A stretch of 64,000 nt of DNA from Pseudoips prasinana (GCA_951640165.1 OX621256.1:9176001-9240000); one strand, 5' to 3'. Shown: positions 41,185 through 52,250, counted from the first letter of the stretch. A program made the numbers and translations. Notes: a model not told the origin generated them from the letters alone.

Positions 41185-42236
41185 CTAGCTGGTGCCCGCG
41201 ACTTCGTCCGCGACAATTTTGAATGATAACCAATATAACTGCTTATTTCTAGCTAAATCTAAAAAATATAACTTTCAAAATAAATAAGCAATATAAATTA
41301 AAGAAAACCTAACCTATAAATAACCTAGCTATGAAATAAACTAAAGACTACTTTGCTACTGTTATTTAAAAAAAATACCCGATGTCATCAATTAAAGTCC
41401 TTAAGTAAAGTCAGTAAGTCAACTAAAGTAAAATAATAATCAACGATGCATTAATCACAAAGGTAACTCCCATTAGATTAGGTTGACCCGACCTCTAAGT
41501 AATATATTAATGCAAAATTTGAAGTTAAACCATGCAGTGCTTTTTGAGTTTAGCTCGGACAAACAGACAAAAATTTTAAAAACGATATTTTTGGTTTCGA
41601 TATCGATTGTAGATCACGCCACAAGTATCCTTTTAAAAAAATATTCAATGTACAGTTTCGACTTTCCTACGATTTTATTATATGTATAGATAAGATCACA
41701 GCTCCTCCCCAGTAGGTGACAGCGTGATAATATGTAGCCTATATGTTGACCAGACCTCTAAGTAATATTAGTGCAATATTTTAAGTTAATCCATGCAGTA
41801 GTTTTTGAGTTTAGCCCGGACATACACACAGACAAACAGACAAAAATTCTAAAAACTATAGTTTTGGTTTCGATATCGATTGTAGATCACGCCCCAAGTA
41901 TCCTTTTAAAAAAAATATTCAATGTACAGTTTTGACTTTCCTACGATTTTATTATATGTATAGATAACATCACAGCTCCTCCCCGTAGGTGATAGCGTGA
42001 TAATATATAGCCTATATGTTGACCCGACCTCTTAGTAATATTAATGCAAAATTTGAAGTTAATCCATGCAGTAGTTTTTGAGTATAGCCCGGACATACAT
42101 ACAGACAAACAGACAAAAATTCTAAAAACTATAGTTTTGGTTTCGATATCGATTGTAGATCACGCCCCAAGTATCCTTTTAAAAAAATATTCAATGTACA
42201 GTTTTGACTTTCCTACAATTTTATTATATGTATAGA
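41185..42236 (-). mobile_element. Chimeric Helitron with three tandem 5' ends
   Basis: The 3' end (plus-left, CTAGCTGGTGCCCGCG) and next ~300 bp are family B. At 41482-41485 (GTTG, shared by both families) the sequence switches to family A. Family A 5'-half units then end three times with TTATTATATGTATAGA at 41690, 41964 and 42236, periods 274 and 272 bp. The inner units lack the CTAG end. Confidence 0.85.
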
Positions 42237-42715
42237 TTATTAAGAAAGTATGTGGATTAATGTTATTAATTATACACATTATCACCGAGACAATATTCTG
42301 TTTATATTTTTATGATTGCTGGCAAATTTCTTCTTGTTGATAAATAGATAGTGAATTACACATATATGTATGTTATCACTATCACGATAGTATTGACTTC
42401 AATCTTTTGTAAGCCTATATCTTATAACAAAAAATTAAAAATCACATCACGCTAAATGTATAAGGAAAACAAATGCATGGCAGATCAAGGGCACATGTAC
42501 CGACTGCTAAATAGTATGGGCAATATCGTTAAATGTGACTAGAGCTTCAAGATTTTGATTGAACAATCCTGGCAGAAATGAGTTTCCCCATACCAGGACA
42601 TAACTGGATCGATTTGTGCCGCTGAAACCGCCTATTCTGCGAATTTTATCAAAATCCCATTCCCATTACTTGATATATATTATTATAAACGCATATGAAT
42701 ATTACAAATGATATA
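42237..42715. other. Gap, nothing recognised
   Basis: AT-rich; no gene or named repeat. Confidence 0.4.
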
Positions 42716-42908
42716 TCACACTAATATTATAAAGGAGAAAGTTTGTGAGTGTGTGGCTGTGTGAGTGTGTATGTTTGTTACTTCTTCACGTTTAAACGGC
42801 TAGGGCAATTTTAATAAAATTTGGTATGGAGTTAGCTGACACCCTGGATTAACACATAGCCTATAATTTATAAAATTTAACGCAGGTAAAACCGCCGGGC
42901 ACAGCTAG
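42716..42908 (+). mobile_element. Non-autonomous Helitron, family C copy 3
   Basis: TCACACTAATATTATAAAGG to GCCGGGCACAGCTAG, followed by T. Closely matches 28129-28319. Confidence 0.85.
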
Positions 42909-43021
42909 TATTATATATATAAATACGAGTATAAATAATTTTCGACTTTCTTCCTAGTCTATAATCCTATTTCTATTGTAGTCGGCGATTGCGGCTAACT
43001 AGCTAAGCTGCAACAGCTATC

Positions 43022-43140
43022 TGAACTTTTTCCTGGGACATTATTCACACACCGCCATCTGATTCCAAACTAATCAGAGCTTGTACTTTGGGCACCAGAT
43101 AACTGATAATCTACATTTATTGTATATCTTTTCTTTTGTT
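43022..43140 (-). repeat. tRNA-derived SINE family 1, distal fragment
   Basis: CCTGGGACATTATTCACACA, then TCCAAACTAATCAGAGCTTG TACTTTGG and ATAACTGATA, the distal half of the SINE. The head is missing. Confidence 0.65.
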
Positions 43141-43424
43141 AATACTTATTATAGACTTCCGTTGATGGCAATAGTAACTGTCATATGTCATATAACCGGG
43201 ACCGACAGCTTATCGTGTTCTCCGAGGTACTGCGGATAGTCCATTAATCAACGTGACTGCAATTATTTTATTCTACACAAACACTATTTGGCGCGGGAAT
43301 CAAACTTAGAACCGGAAGTCTTACGCCGCTCTTAAATTGTGGTCGTCATAAGTTTCTCGAAGACTTCGAAAGGGCAATTTAAGCAATGTCTCTCTTTAAG
43401 TAATGTTATATATTTTACGAGATC

Positions 43425-43505
43425 ATCATCATCATCATATCAGCCGAAAGACGTCCACTGCTGGACAAAGGCCTCCCCCAAAAATCTCCACAATTGCCGG
43501 TCTTG
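43425..43505 (+). repeat. Dispersed RTE-associated repeat (GCTGGACAA block)
   Basis: ATCATCATCATCATATCAGC CGAAAGACGTCCACTGCTGG ACAAAGGCCTCC and CTCCACAATTGCCGGTCTTG, the best preserved copy of the repeat also at 13375 and 23695. Confidence 0.65.
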
Positions 43506-43639
43506 CTCTATTCGCATATTTTACGAGATACTGGCAGAAAAATAAACCTTTTAATTAAATTGTACCAAGTATAAGCTGAGAATCTATTGCCAACAAAAGC
43601 TGTTATGCCAGCTTTAACATACCTCAAAACACCTGTGCA

Positions 43640-43955
43640 GTGGCTATGCTCACAAAACTGTTAATGAGGCCTTAGCGCTTAACAGGAAAAGATTATGCAT
43701 CCTAAACCGACTGTTAACTGGTCACATCTAACTCAAACTGCACCTTACCTCCATGTGCATTGCCAACTCGTGAGTCTGTCGGTCTTTCAATGCTGCAGAT
43801 AAAACTCCCCTACACTTGTGCTACTTATGTAGGTCATTCTTGAATAAACAAAATACCGTCCTGGGAGAACATCAACTGTCAAAGAGCTTCTGCCATCTGT
43901 TCATCTATGTTCCAAAGTTAGACATTGAGTTTTATTGGAGCGGCGAGATCAATAG
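43640..43955 (+). pseudogene. LINE RNase H tail fragment
   Basis: Pieces of one frame give LNRKRLCILNRLLTGHI, LKLHLTSMCIANS, CRSFNAADKTPLHLCYLC, fitting the 'lltGH..l..HL..mgi..s..CR.C....EtplHll..C' region after the RNase H domain of some LINEs. Stops interrupt it. Dead. Confidence 0.5.
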
Positions 43956-44136
43956 TTCATCTCAAGACGCAGTGTCACTATGACTTGATTGGAAATATCC
44001 GCCACCAGAAGAATATAGATTAAAGTTTACGCTCGAACTAAAAGCGTTAAGTTGTGATTTAATACCGAACTGTAACTTACTAGGAAAGTTTTTTTATATC
44101 TACAACGCTCTACGAGTCTTTGAGAGTTCTTATCTA
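43956..44136 (+). repeat. Unknown dispersed repeat, copy 1
   Basis: CTCAAGACGCAG, AAAGCGTTAAGTTGTGATT, TATATCTACAACGCTCTACG AGTCTTTGAGAG and TTCTTATCTAA recur at 51525-51765 and partly at 52320-52520 in the same orientation. No coding. Confidence 0.65.
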
Positions 44137-44469
44137 AGTAATAAAATAAAAATAAAATAAATAAAAAAGGTTTTTATTCACGTAGACTTTAAAAAAGCGC
44201 TTGTAAATAGTCAGAACATGTTTGTAGTAATATAGTTGTATACATTATTATTTCTAGTAACATAGATATTTAGGTACACATTGTATTGATTGTATGAAAA
44301 CATTTATAAAATTTATATAGCAATGATATTTAGCTACCTCGTATCAAGTTATTGTCAAGAGATTATGTTTAATTATCTAGTTTAAGTCTAATATTTTTAC
44401 TACATATTGTCAATGGTTCTGTCTATATTAAGGTATTATTATTATGTCGGACCTTGTGTTAATAACGAC

Positions 44470-44640
44470 GGTCGCGCTTTAATACTATCACCGGATCTAA
44501 TGCGCCCCAACTGAGAAGACCCAGCGAAACAAACTCAGTGGGTTCATCTACTACCGGTTTCAACACGACCCAGTTGAGACGGTCCGGCGAAACATACTCA
44601 AGCGGGCATGAACACGGGATTTGGTCCAATTAGAGTAATT
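44470..44640 (-). repeat. Two tandem structured units in the LINE 3' UTR
   Basis: Within the AT-rich 3' UTR, a GC-rich patch holds two ~70-bp related units. On the minus strand each has GAGTATGTTTCGCCGGA or GAGTTTGTTTCGCTGGG, then TCTCAACTGGGTCG or TCTCAGTTGGGGCG, then CCGGTAGTAG-type sequence. The same pair is kept in the copy at 60925-61080. Confidence 0.75.
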
Positions 44641-45862
44641 ATTTAGTAGGCAAACACAATATATGCTCGATCGGTTGTCTAAATGCTTATTATTTTAGAT
44701 TATATTTAGGTATACAAAACAAAAACTTCGAAACATTAACATTATTCATTTTGAGACGGAGTCAATAATTTTAAATTAAGTATATGATAGCAATCATTTA
44801 CAGATAGTTCACGTAACTCAGCAGATCAGTCATGTCTATATTTCTACAAGATCTCCAGCGAGCAATGTAGGTAGGTAGTGAGAGCCAGAAGTCTTTGTCA
44901 TCGATGTACTCTTTGGTGATGTAATAACCCCTAGCTATAAGTACACGTTTAATATGTGTTTTAAAACTTGTGTCAGGCAGATCAGTAATTTGAGTAGGAA
45001 GCTTGTTATAAAACCTAATACATTTTCCTAAAAATGATTTATTAGTTTTGCTTACTCTAAAGCCTGGCATGGCTAGTTTGTTTTTATTCCTAGTATTTAT
45101 ATTATGCAGTTCACTTTTCTTTTTATATTTATGAATATTTTTTCTAACAAACATTATATTTTGATATATATATGCCGATGGCACAGTAAGTATATTTATT
45201 TCTTTAAACAAATTTCGCAAAGAATCGCGACTGCCTAAACCATAAATGGCTCTGACTGCTCTTTTCTGCAATACAAAAATAGTACCTATGTCAGCCGCCG
45301 AACCCCACAGCAGAATGCCATACGACATAATGCTATGAAAGTACGCGAAATACACTAATCTAGCAGTTTGTTCATCTGACAATTGTCTTATTTTCCAGGA
45401 AGCCGAACTTAATTTACCTGCTAACTTTTCAATCTGAGGACACCATTGCAATTTTGAAACAAGTGTCAATCCTAAAAATACGTTCGATGGGACTAAATCT
45501 AATATTTCCGCATTAAGTGCAACTGTTGGTACAATTTGAGTCACATTCGGCAATGAGAACCTGATGCATTTAGTTTTCCCAGCATTTAACAAGAGATTAT
45601 TTGCCGAAAACTATTCTGATATAAGGCTGAGTGTTTTATTATGCTCAATAAGATCTTTATTCTTCCTATTTACTTTAAATATGAGTGATGTATCATCAGC
45701 AAATAAAACTATGTCTGGTACTTTCTCTACCAGATAAGGGAGATCATTTATATAAATTAGAAATAAAAATGGGCTCAATATAGATCCTTGGGGCACCCCC
45801 ATTTTCACAGGATGACGTGCCTAAGTGACACCCCCTGTCGAAACCATCTGTTCTCGACAGGA

Positions 45863-45923
45863 TAAATAGGACATCACAAGATCAAGAGATGGCACATCTC
45901 TTGATCTTGTGATGTCCTATTTA
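45863..45923. repeat. Foldback inside the LINE reverse transcriptase
   Basis: Perfect 29-bp arms (45863-45891, 45895-45923) with a 3-nt spacer. The protein reads ...KYYGIS, then the inverted duplicate, then SLDLVMSYLS, which continues the normal RT. The left arm in plus coordinates is the original coding copy. Confidence 0.9.
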
Positions 45924-46296
45924 GATAGATATTCCATAATACTTCAGTTTAACAACTAGCGTACGGTGATCAACGCAATCAAAAGCCTTTGAGAAATCAC
46001 AGAAAACTCCCAGCGCATCCTGTGTTCCCTCCCAAGCCTCCAATATTGACCTAATTAATGTGCAACCTGCATCTTGAGTAGAGCGGCCCCTTGTAAACCC
46101 GAACTGCTTGTTATGCAATATCTCATTCAGGTTAAAGTGCGACAACATTTGGGTGAACATCAGCTTTTCAAATATTTTACTTAAAGCTGGCAGTATTAAG
46201 ATAGGCCTATAATTCGTGGCATTTTTTGAACAACCTGCCTTGAAAACGGGTACTATCTTACTTATTTTCATTAAATCAGGAAAGACACCATCACTT

Positions 46297-48855
46297 GTCA
46301 ATCAAATCAGTACATGTACGAGTTAAGTAGTTTGGGATTTTTAAGCGGAGTTAATACATATACACGCTTAGAACAACACGGTGACAAGGTTTCACAGTCT
46401 TGTATCGATCATGTGTTTATCCGAAACATAAGTTCATTAGATATATACACAACGGTAATTAGCTCGGTTCCGGCCGACCACAGCATAACCGGTTGTGCGA
46501 TACAAATATGAATGACGCAGACGCATCGTGCCAGTTTGTGACTAAAACTGATTATAATAAGGTGCAAATTGAGTTAGAGAATGTCGATTGGGAAAAGCCT
46601 TTAATGTACACCAACCCAAACGATATTGTAAATTACATACATAATAGATTTAAGCATGTATACGACAATTGTAAATATTCAATCCGCAAAAGAAATAATA
46701 GTAAACGTAATACGTGTACATGGGCGAATAACAATGTGTAAAAAACGAGATGAACTGTTTGATATTTGGGTGTAAGATCAAACCAATGCCACAAAAAGAC
46801 TATTATATAATAAATATAGAAATAAAACAAACAAATATACCCAATTCTTAAGAAATAAAAAAATTATGACAGAAGTCTCCGAAAATTATCACGACACCAA
46901 AAAAATTTGGAATATTATTAATAGGCTCACTGGAAAAATTATTAATTGTATTGATAATGTATTAACAAAAACCTTTCGTATAAATCCTCTTTTATTGGCT
47001 AACAAATTCATAAATGAATTTCGGAATAACGTTAATAATATCTGCAACACTTGCAACGTACCACTTTTAGACAAATCTTCATACCAAATCACACCTAGCA
47101 GATCTATAAAAATATACGCGGTAAACAAAAATAATATAGCGACCATCCTAAAATCACTAAATAATAATAAAGTCCAGGTTACGACGGCATTCGAGTTCAA
47201 GATATTAAATACATAGGCAATAGAATGATACCGCTATTAACTCATCTAACGAATTGTTATCTACGGACCGGCGTATATCCAGATCTATTAAAGGTAGGGG
47301 TTATACGTCCGATCTATAAAAAAGTTAAACACAACGACTGCAATAACTATCGCCCTATTACTATTTTGTCTTGCGTCGATAAAATAATCGAACGTTATGT
47401 AGGGAATCAAATTAAGACATTTTCACGAACATACGATATCATAAATAAAAATCAATTTGGTTTCCAGCAAAATAAGAGTACTACTCAATTGCTGCGTAAA
47501 TTCACCGAAGAGGTAAATGGGCATTTACACAATAAAGTTCAGATATTGGCTTTATTCATCGACTTCAGCAAAGCTTTCGATGTTCTCAAGTGGGATACTC
47601 TTTATGATAAATTATCTCGAAACGGTATACAGGGTCACTTACTGGAACTACTTAAAAATTATCACAGCAACCGATACAACACTGTGAAGATACAAAACCA
47701 GTTTAGTGACCTTATTATCTCCACCAAAGGCACAGCCCAGGGGTTAATTGTTGGACCATGGGAATACCTTTTATATGTCAATGATATGCCTAATATTATA
47801 AAGTCCGGGTCCCTCTATCAATTCGCTGATGATACATGTATTTTAGTGGCACACAAAAATATATATGAGGCTGAAAAAATACTACAACACAATTTCGACC
47901 AAATTTGCAAATGGTCGCACGACAATGATCTTATAATTAACTCAGTTAAAACTAAAATCGTTCACATTCATTCATCTCATAACAGGTCGGCGCCTCCAAT
48001 TATTAAAGCTCACGAACACACATGTCTACACAGTTCTAACAACATCGATTGTAAGTGTCCGACCTTAGAGGTATTACATAGCCATATGTACATAGGCCTA
48101 ATTATTGATAGCCGTTTTTGCTGGAACCAACATAAAGACCATGTATGTAACAAACTTAGAGCCATCATAGGTAAGTTCAGTATGTTAAAACATAAACTGC
48201 CGTTTAAAATACTTCGGATGCTATATATGGCCTTAGTAGATTCTGTAATAAGCTACGGACTAAGTAGTTACGGAAGAATCTACACAACATACTTAGCCGA
48301 CATATATAAATTACAGTTGAAGCTACTAAAAATAATCACTCCAAATCATATTAAAAACATATATAAGGATAACGAAACCGGTTTGTTTAAGCAAAATCAT
48401 GAATATATATAACAAAACTCAGTATTTGAATTTAATTAATACTAATCAGTCACATTTATTAGTTAAAAATACTCGACCTGACTTTTTAAGACAAAATCTA
48501 CCTAGAGATAAATTCACCTTACCCAAAACAAATAACTTGTACGGCACGAGAGTTGCAGAATACGTAATTCCGAAGTTTACAAATAACATTCCCGAAGAAC
48601 TCCAAAAATTATATACAGAGGGGGCGAAAGGTTTTAAATCTAAGTTAAAAGAATACTACCTTAAAAAATGATACTGTATTAGAATTTAAGCACTAAAAAT
48701 AATGCATTGTAATAATATACTCTTAAATAAATGTAAATGTGTGAACGATTCGCCGCTTCCCACATAAACCCCTAGAGGTTTCTGCGGTTCGGCCTGTGAA
48801 ATGTAATGTGCAATGAAAAATATATTGAATAAATAAAGTAAAAAAAAAAAAAAAA
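46297..48855 (+). mobile_element. LINE inserted into the minus-strand LINE
   Basis: 5'-truncated within the endonuclease, ends AATAAATAAAGT plus a ~17-A tail. Only ACTT is duplicated at the borders (46293-46296, 48856-48859). The host protein becomes continuous (NCCISDGVFPD) when the insert and one ACTT are removed. Confidence 0.9.
46314..48671 (+). pseudogene. LINE endonuclease end and reverse transcriptase
   Basis: The frame begins with the last part of an AP-endonuclease (SCIDHVFIRN, VPADHSITG). After frameshifts, RT follows: LKVGVIRPIYKK, NNYRPITILSCVDKIIERYV, NQFGFQQNKSTTQLL, LFIDFSKAFDVLKWDTL and FADDTCILVA at ~47830. The palm motif normally GVPQGS..GP is GTAQGLIVGPWEYLLYVND here. The C-terminal block NIPEELQKLY ends at 48671. 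The main frame 47225-48412 is open and a frameshift separates the last ~90 codons. The clade is CR1/L2-like by motif style; not resolved. Confidence 0.85.
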
Positions 48856-49620
48856 ACTTATACAGCAATTGAAGATGGCTGCAAGGATTGTAGCAATGTT
48901 TAGTATGATTGATTCAATTACTTTAACAGACAGTCCCCACAAATCTTCTGTGCCTTTCCTTTTAATACTCTTAAAACCTTTTATAATATCATCACTTGTT
49001 ACGGATTTAAAACTAAATTTAGGCACAGTTTATTTTAAACTTTGATTTAAAAAGAGTTCAGCCACATCTGGTGATGATGAGAGACACTTAGTAATATCCA
49101 CGGGTATATTTGCAAAAAAAGCAGCTAAAAAATTGGCAATGGTAAGCTTGTCTGAAACCAGTTCATCACCAATATTCAATACTACTGTTTGATCTCTTAA
49201 TCTCTTTTTACCAGTTTCAGTATTAATTGTTTGCCAAGCTGATTTTATTTTATTATCAGATTTTTAATTTTATCTCTTATATATAAAGATTTAGCTTGAA
49301 TGCAAACCTTTTAAAAAAATTTGAATAATTCCTAACATAATTAATAAAATTGTCATCAGGGTTATAGGACCTTCTGTCATACAACTCATATAAAATCTCT
49401 ACTCAGTCTAATGCCTTGAGTTGCCCACGAACTAAATATTATCTTATTAAGTTATTACTGTCAATCGTTATGTTTTTTATTTTACAAGCTTTATTAAATT
49501 CTTTGCAAATACAGTGGCATAATGTAGTGTACATATCGTTAGGGTTACTTTTATTTGGCAATAGATGGCACAAACTATTCTCCAGGTTGTTACTGAACTT
49601 TCCTAAATTAGATTTTGTTA

Positions 49621-49877
49621 CGCTGATTTCATAGTGACGCGCGCGGCACGCGACGGAGGCTAGCGCGTCTCAACAGCGACGCGTGCGACCCGCGTCACTC
49701 TGAAACGCCAGCAGAGGAGCTCGGGCCGCGCGCGCTTCGCCAGCGCTGGCCGACGGCGCGCGTCTCACACGCGGCGCGTTTGAACTGCGTGACTGTGAAA
49801 CGCAACTACTATCTAGTGTAATTGTAAGCGCGCGCGTTTGGACAGCGCTGCTTGCCGGCGCGACTCTGAAATCACCC
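49621..49877 (-). mobile_element. CpG-rich TWA-flanked MITE, copy 2
   Basis: Reverse of 38246-38508, 257 bp. CGCTGATTTCATAGTGACGC at left, GACTCTGAAATCACCC at right, TTA duplication at 49618-49620 and 49878-49880. It sits inside the LINE ORF2, and the LINE frame reads through when it is removed with one TTA. Confidence 0.9.
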
Positions 49878-50582
49878 TTAGAGGTCTAAAACAATTTTTT
49901 TGTTTATTTATATTTATCTCATTTTTTATCTTTACTATTTGGCATTTATGGTCAGAGCGAACACTAGCCACCAAACATTTCTCAGAGACATCAAAGTTGG
50001 TAATTATGTTATCAATGCAAGTAGCAGATGTGGGTGTGACTCTCGTGGCCTCATAGAACAAGAATTTAATATTAAAAGACCGAAATACTGATAGAAATAT
50101 GTTTATTTCAGGTGAATCAGCTAAAATGTGCATATTAAAATCACCACATACAAGGATTTTTTTATTACTTTTAATTTTCCTAAGAATGTATTCTATTGTT
50201 GCTGTAAAAAGCTTTAAGTCGGATGCTGGTGGTCTATACACACATATTATACAATAAAACTGCGTCTCTACACATGCCACCTCACACACACGCTCAATAG
50301 ATAGTTGGCATATATCTTTACGTTCTTTAAATTTAATTTGGTCTCGAAGTAGTATCAATACTCCACCACCCTCTGCTGAAACCCTATTATAAAAGCCGGC
50401 GACCCTATAGCCACAGACACTAAAAGCCATCTTGTGTGCCTTCAGCCATGTTTCTGTAAAACAAAGGATATCTATTTCATACTTTTCATTAAAAAGTTCT
50501 ATGTCTAGAATTTTGCCAAGGAAGCGGTTTATATTTTGATGTGATAGAATTAGAAACTTATCACACTTCTCTATTGTCATGC

Positions 50583-51013
50583 TTACATGTTTAAACTACT
50601 AACAAAATTGATTTTAGTAACATAACTAAAAGATGGTATAAAAAGTGACTTCGTCATACTACTTATGACTGAGTTAATATGTGCCGCTACTAAAGTAGCA
50701 AGTATGTTCAAAAATTTTCTTGAGACAGTAACTGTAGATGAGTACAGTTACTGTCTCAAGAAAATTGTTTGGTGACCATGAGGTCACCCTACAAGAATCT
50801 ATAAAACTATTTGTGTCCAAGAATATACATTTATTACTATAATGGCTAACCAAAAACTATAGGTGCATATTTAGCTTGTGGATATAATTATTTGTACTAT
50901 CAGGCACATTGGACACATAGGGGAAGGCGTACAATATTATCTTATTACAGTCTAATTCTAACATCTTAGTGAAACTATCTGTAATATCTTTTTTCTTTAA
51001 GTTCTTACAATTA
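50583..51013 (-). pseudogene. LINE ORF1 C-terminal part
   Basis: Aligns to 60190-60573 of the other copy, including CAATGTGCCTGATAGTAC-type sequence and the end KINFVSSLNM-like. ORF1 stops two bases before the ORF2 ATG, so the two ORFs nearly overlap. A 24-bp foldback at 50713-50766 disrupts it. Confidence 0.8.
50713..50766. repeat. Foldback inside LINE ORF1
   Basis: Perfect 24-bp arms (50713-50736, 50743-50766), 6-nt spacer. The related copy at ~60417-60450 has the single, unduplicated sequence ACAGTTACTGTCTCAAGAAA, so the duplication arose in this copy. Confidence 0.9.
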
Positions 51014-51027
51014 ATAAATTATAATAT

Positions 51028-51480
51028 TCTGGGACATTATTCACACAGGGCCATCTGTTCCCAAACTAAGCAGAGCTTGTAATATGGAAACCACATAACT
51101 GATATACTACCTATACTACTTTTCTATTGTAATTACATACTTATATAGATATCACACCCAGAATCAGGACAAACAGACATGTTCAAATTGTTTGTTCTAT
51201 ATGCGGGTTGCTATTAGCAATATGTCAATCTATTTGTAATATTTAGTGGTGTATTAGTCATTAAGCCTACAGTAAAAAAAAATAAAAAAAAATTCATGCA
51301 CACAAATATCTGTCCTGGGTGGGAATTGAACCCACGGCCTGCGGTGTGAAAAACGGGTCTCTGACTTAAGGACTGTTGGCAGCTAACCTACCCTCCGAAG
51401 CTTGGAGACGCTCAGAAATTAAACCAATTTGGCGGTCAGCCATGTATAGACTGACCGATTGCCTAGTCCCTCACTCCCCA
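51028..51480 (-). repeat. Composite 5S/tRNA SINE, copy 1
   Basis: On the minus strand: a 5S-derived block (GTCAGTCTATACATGGCTGA CCGCC, then GGTTTAATTTCTGAGCGTCT and TCGGAGGGTA) is followed through GCTGCCAACAGTCCTTAAGT CAGAG by the tRNA-type SINE family 1 (B box GTGGGTTCAATTCCCACCC) and its tail. The tRNA A box is partly deleted here. The same order and junction occur at 53763-54095. Confidence 0.75.
51190..51291 (+). mobile_element. ~100-bp poly(A) insert in the SINE
   Basis: Interrupts the SINE between GACATGTTCA and TTCATGCACAC. It ends CTACAGT plus an A-rich tail, with TTCA repeated at the borders. A tiny truncated retroposon of unknown family. Confidence 0.6.
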
Positions 51481-51524
51481 GCTCATTTTCAATCCGCTGT
51501 GTGCAAGTCGATATGAACTCTTTT

Positions 51525-51765
51525 TTTCTCAAGACGCAGCGTCGACATGAATTGATTGAAAAAATCCGCCATCAGAAGAGTGAAGATTAAAGTTTTAGCT
51601 CGCAGTGAATGCGTTAAGTTGTGATTAAAAACCGAACTGAGTTAAAACCGCTAACACTTCGATGTTCTTCAAGTAACTGACTAGCGAAGCTTTTTATATC
51701 TAGAACGCTCTACGAGTCTTTGAGAGCTCTTATCTGATTTTATAGCTGCGTAAAATTGCCTTCTA
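51525..51765 (+). repeat. Unknown dispersed repeat, copy 2
   Basis: CTCAAGACGCAGCGTCGACA, GAATGCGTTAAGTTGTGATT, TATATCTAGAACGCTCTACG AGTCTTTGAGAGCTCTTATC. The longest copy of the family at 43956 and 52320. Confidence 0.65.
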
Positions 51766-51984
51766 TAGTTCTAACAGTTAAGTAAAGCTATCAAAAGGAG
51801 ATAGACAAATATGCTCTTATTAACCCTATTATAGGCTTCTACAAAAATTAAGAGGTTCCTTCGTTCGTTTGAAGGGTATGGTATAAAAGAACGCAATTGT
51901 GACATAAATATAGTGAGTTGAATATGACGAAAATATTATTTTAATGTTTAAATTACGTAAAGATTTATTTTAATTGTAACAACG
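51766..51984. other. Gap, nothing recognised
   Basis: No gene or named repeat. Confidence 0.4.
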
Positions 51985-52250
51985 TACTCCTGGCCGCATT
52001 TCGATCATAGCGGTAAATCGGTAATAGATATCTGCGTGGGCGGAAAAAAGGTGTATTTTCTATTCCATCATGGGATGATTAGCAGACACGAACGGGAAAG
52101 AGATAAAGTGCAGGACCGACGGCTTTAAATGCTCCCCGAGGCACATCAGTGTTCTACGGCCAAGTTCCAGACACAGGGCTTATTCTGAGAATTTTACGTA
52201 ACAGAAAAATCCCAATATCACATTTTGGCCGGACCCAGGATATGAACGGA
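51985..52250 (-). repeat. tRNA-derived SINE family 4, copy 2
   Basis: Shares GAAAGAGATAAAGTGCAGGA CCGACGGCTTTA, TTCTGAGAATTTTACG and CAGAAAAATCCCAATATCAC with the other copies. The B box complement region is degenerate and runs into a palindrome at 52251. Confidence 0.65.

Larger units (their letters stand above)
44798..50580 (-). pseudogene. LINE ORF2: endonuclease and reverse transcriptase, broken
   Basis: The start ATG at 50578-50580 opens the AP-endonuclease: FLILSHQNINRF, DILCFTETW, ILVCGDFNMH, CIDNIITNF, SVRSDHKCQIV. After the MITE it continues RPLTKSNLGKF. The RT begins near 49020 with VTSDDIIKGFKSIKRKGTED and is cut after FNCCI; past the LINE insertion it resumes SDGVFPDLMK, KIVPVFKAG, NYRPI, KQFGFTRGRST and FCDFSKAFDCVDH. 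After a foldback come KMGVPQGSILSPFLFLIYIN DL and FADDTSLIF, then a C-terminal domain ending SYVNYL at 44798. Catalytic RT motifs are present, but stops and frameshifts inactivate it. Confidence 0.9.
44137..51013 (-). mobile_element. CR1-like LINE, minus strand, with two later insertions
   Basis: Reads from 51013 (inside ORF1, 5'-truncated) to a TTTATTTATTTTATTTTTATT-type tail at 44137. It is interrupted by a CpG-rich MITE (49621-49877) and a plus-strand LINE (46297-48855); removing each plus one duplication restores continuity. A related copy at 59824-61390 shares ORF1, the ORF2 start and the whole 3' UTR. Non-functional: stops, frameshifts and two foldbacks. Confidence 0.9.

Noticed and set aside
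44137..51013. LTR retrotransposon
   Set aside because: No long direct repeats, protease or integrase; the endonuclease and RT are of the AP-endonuclease LINE type.
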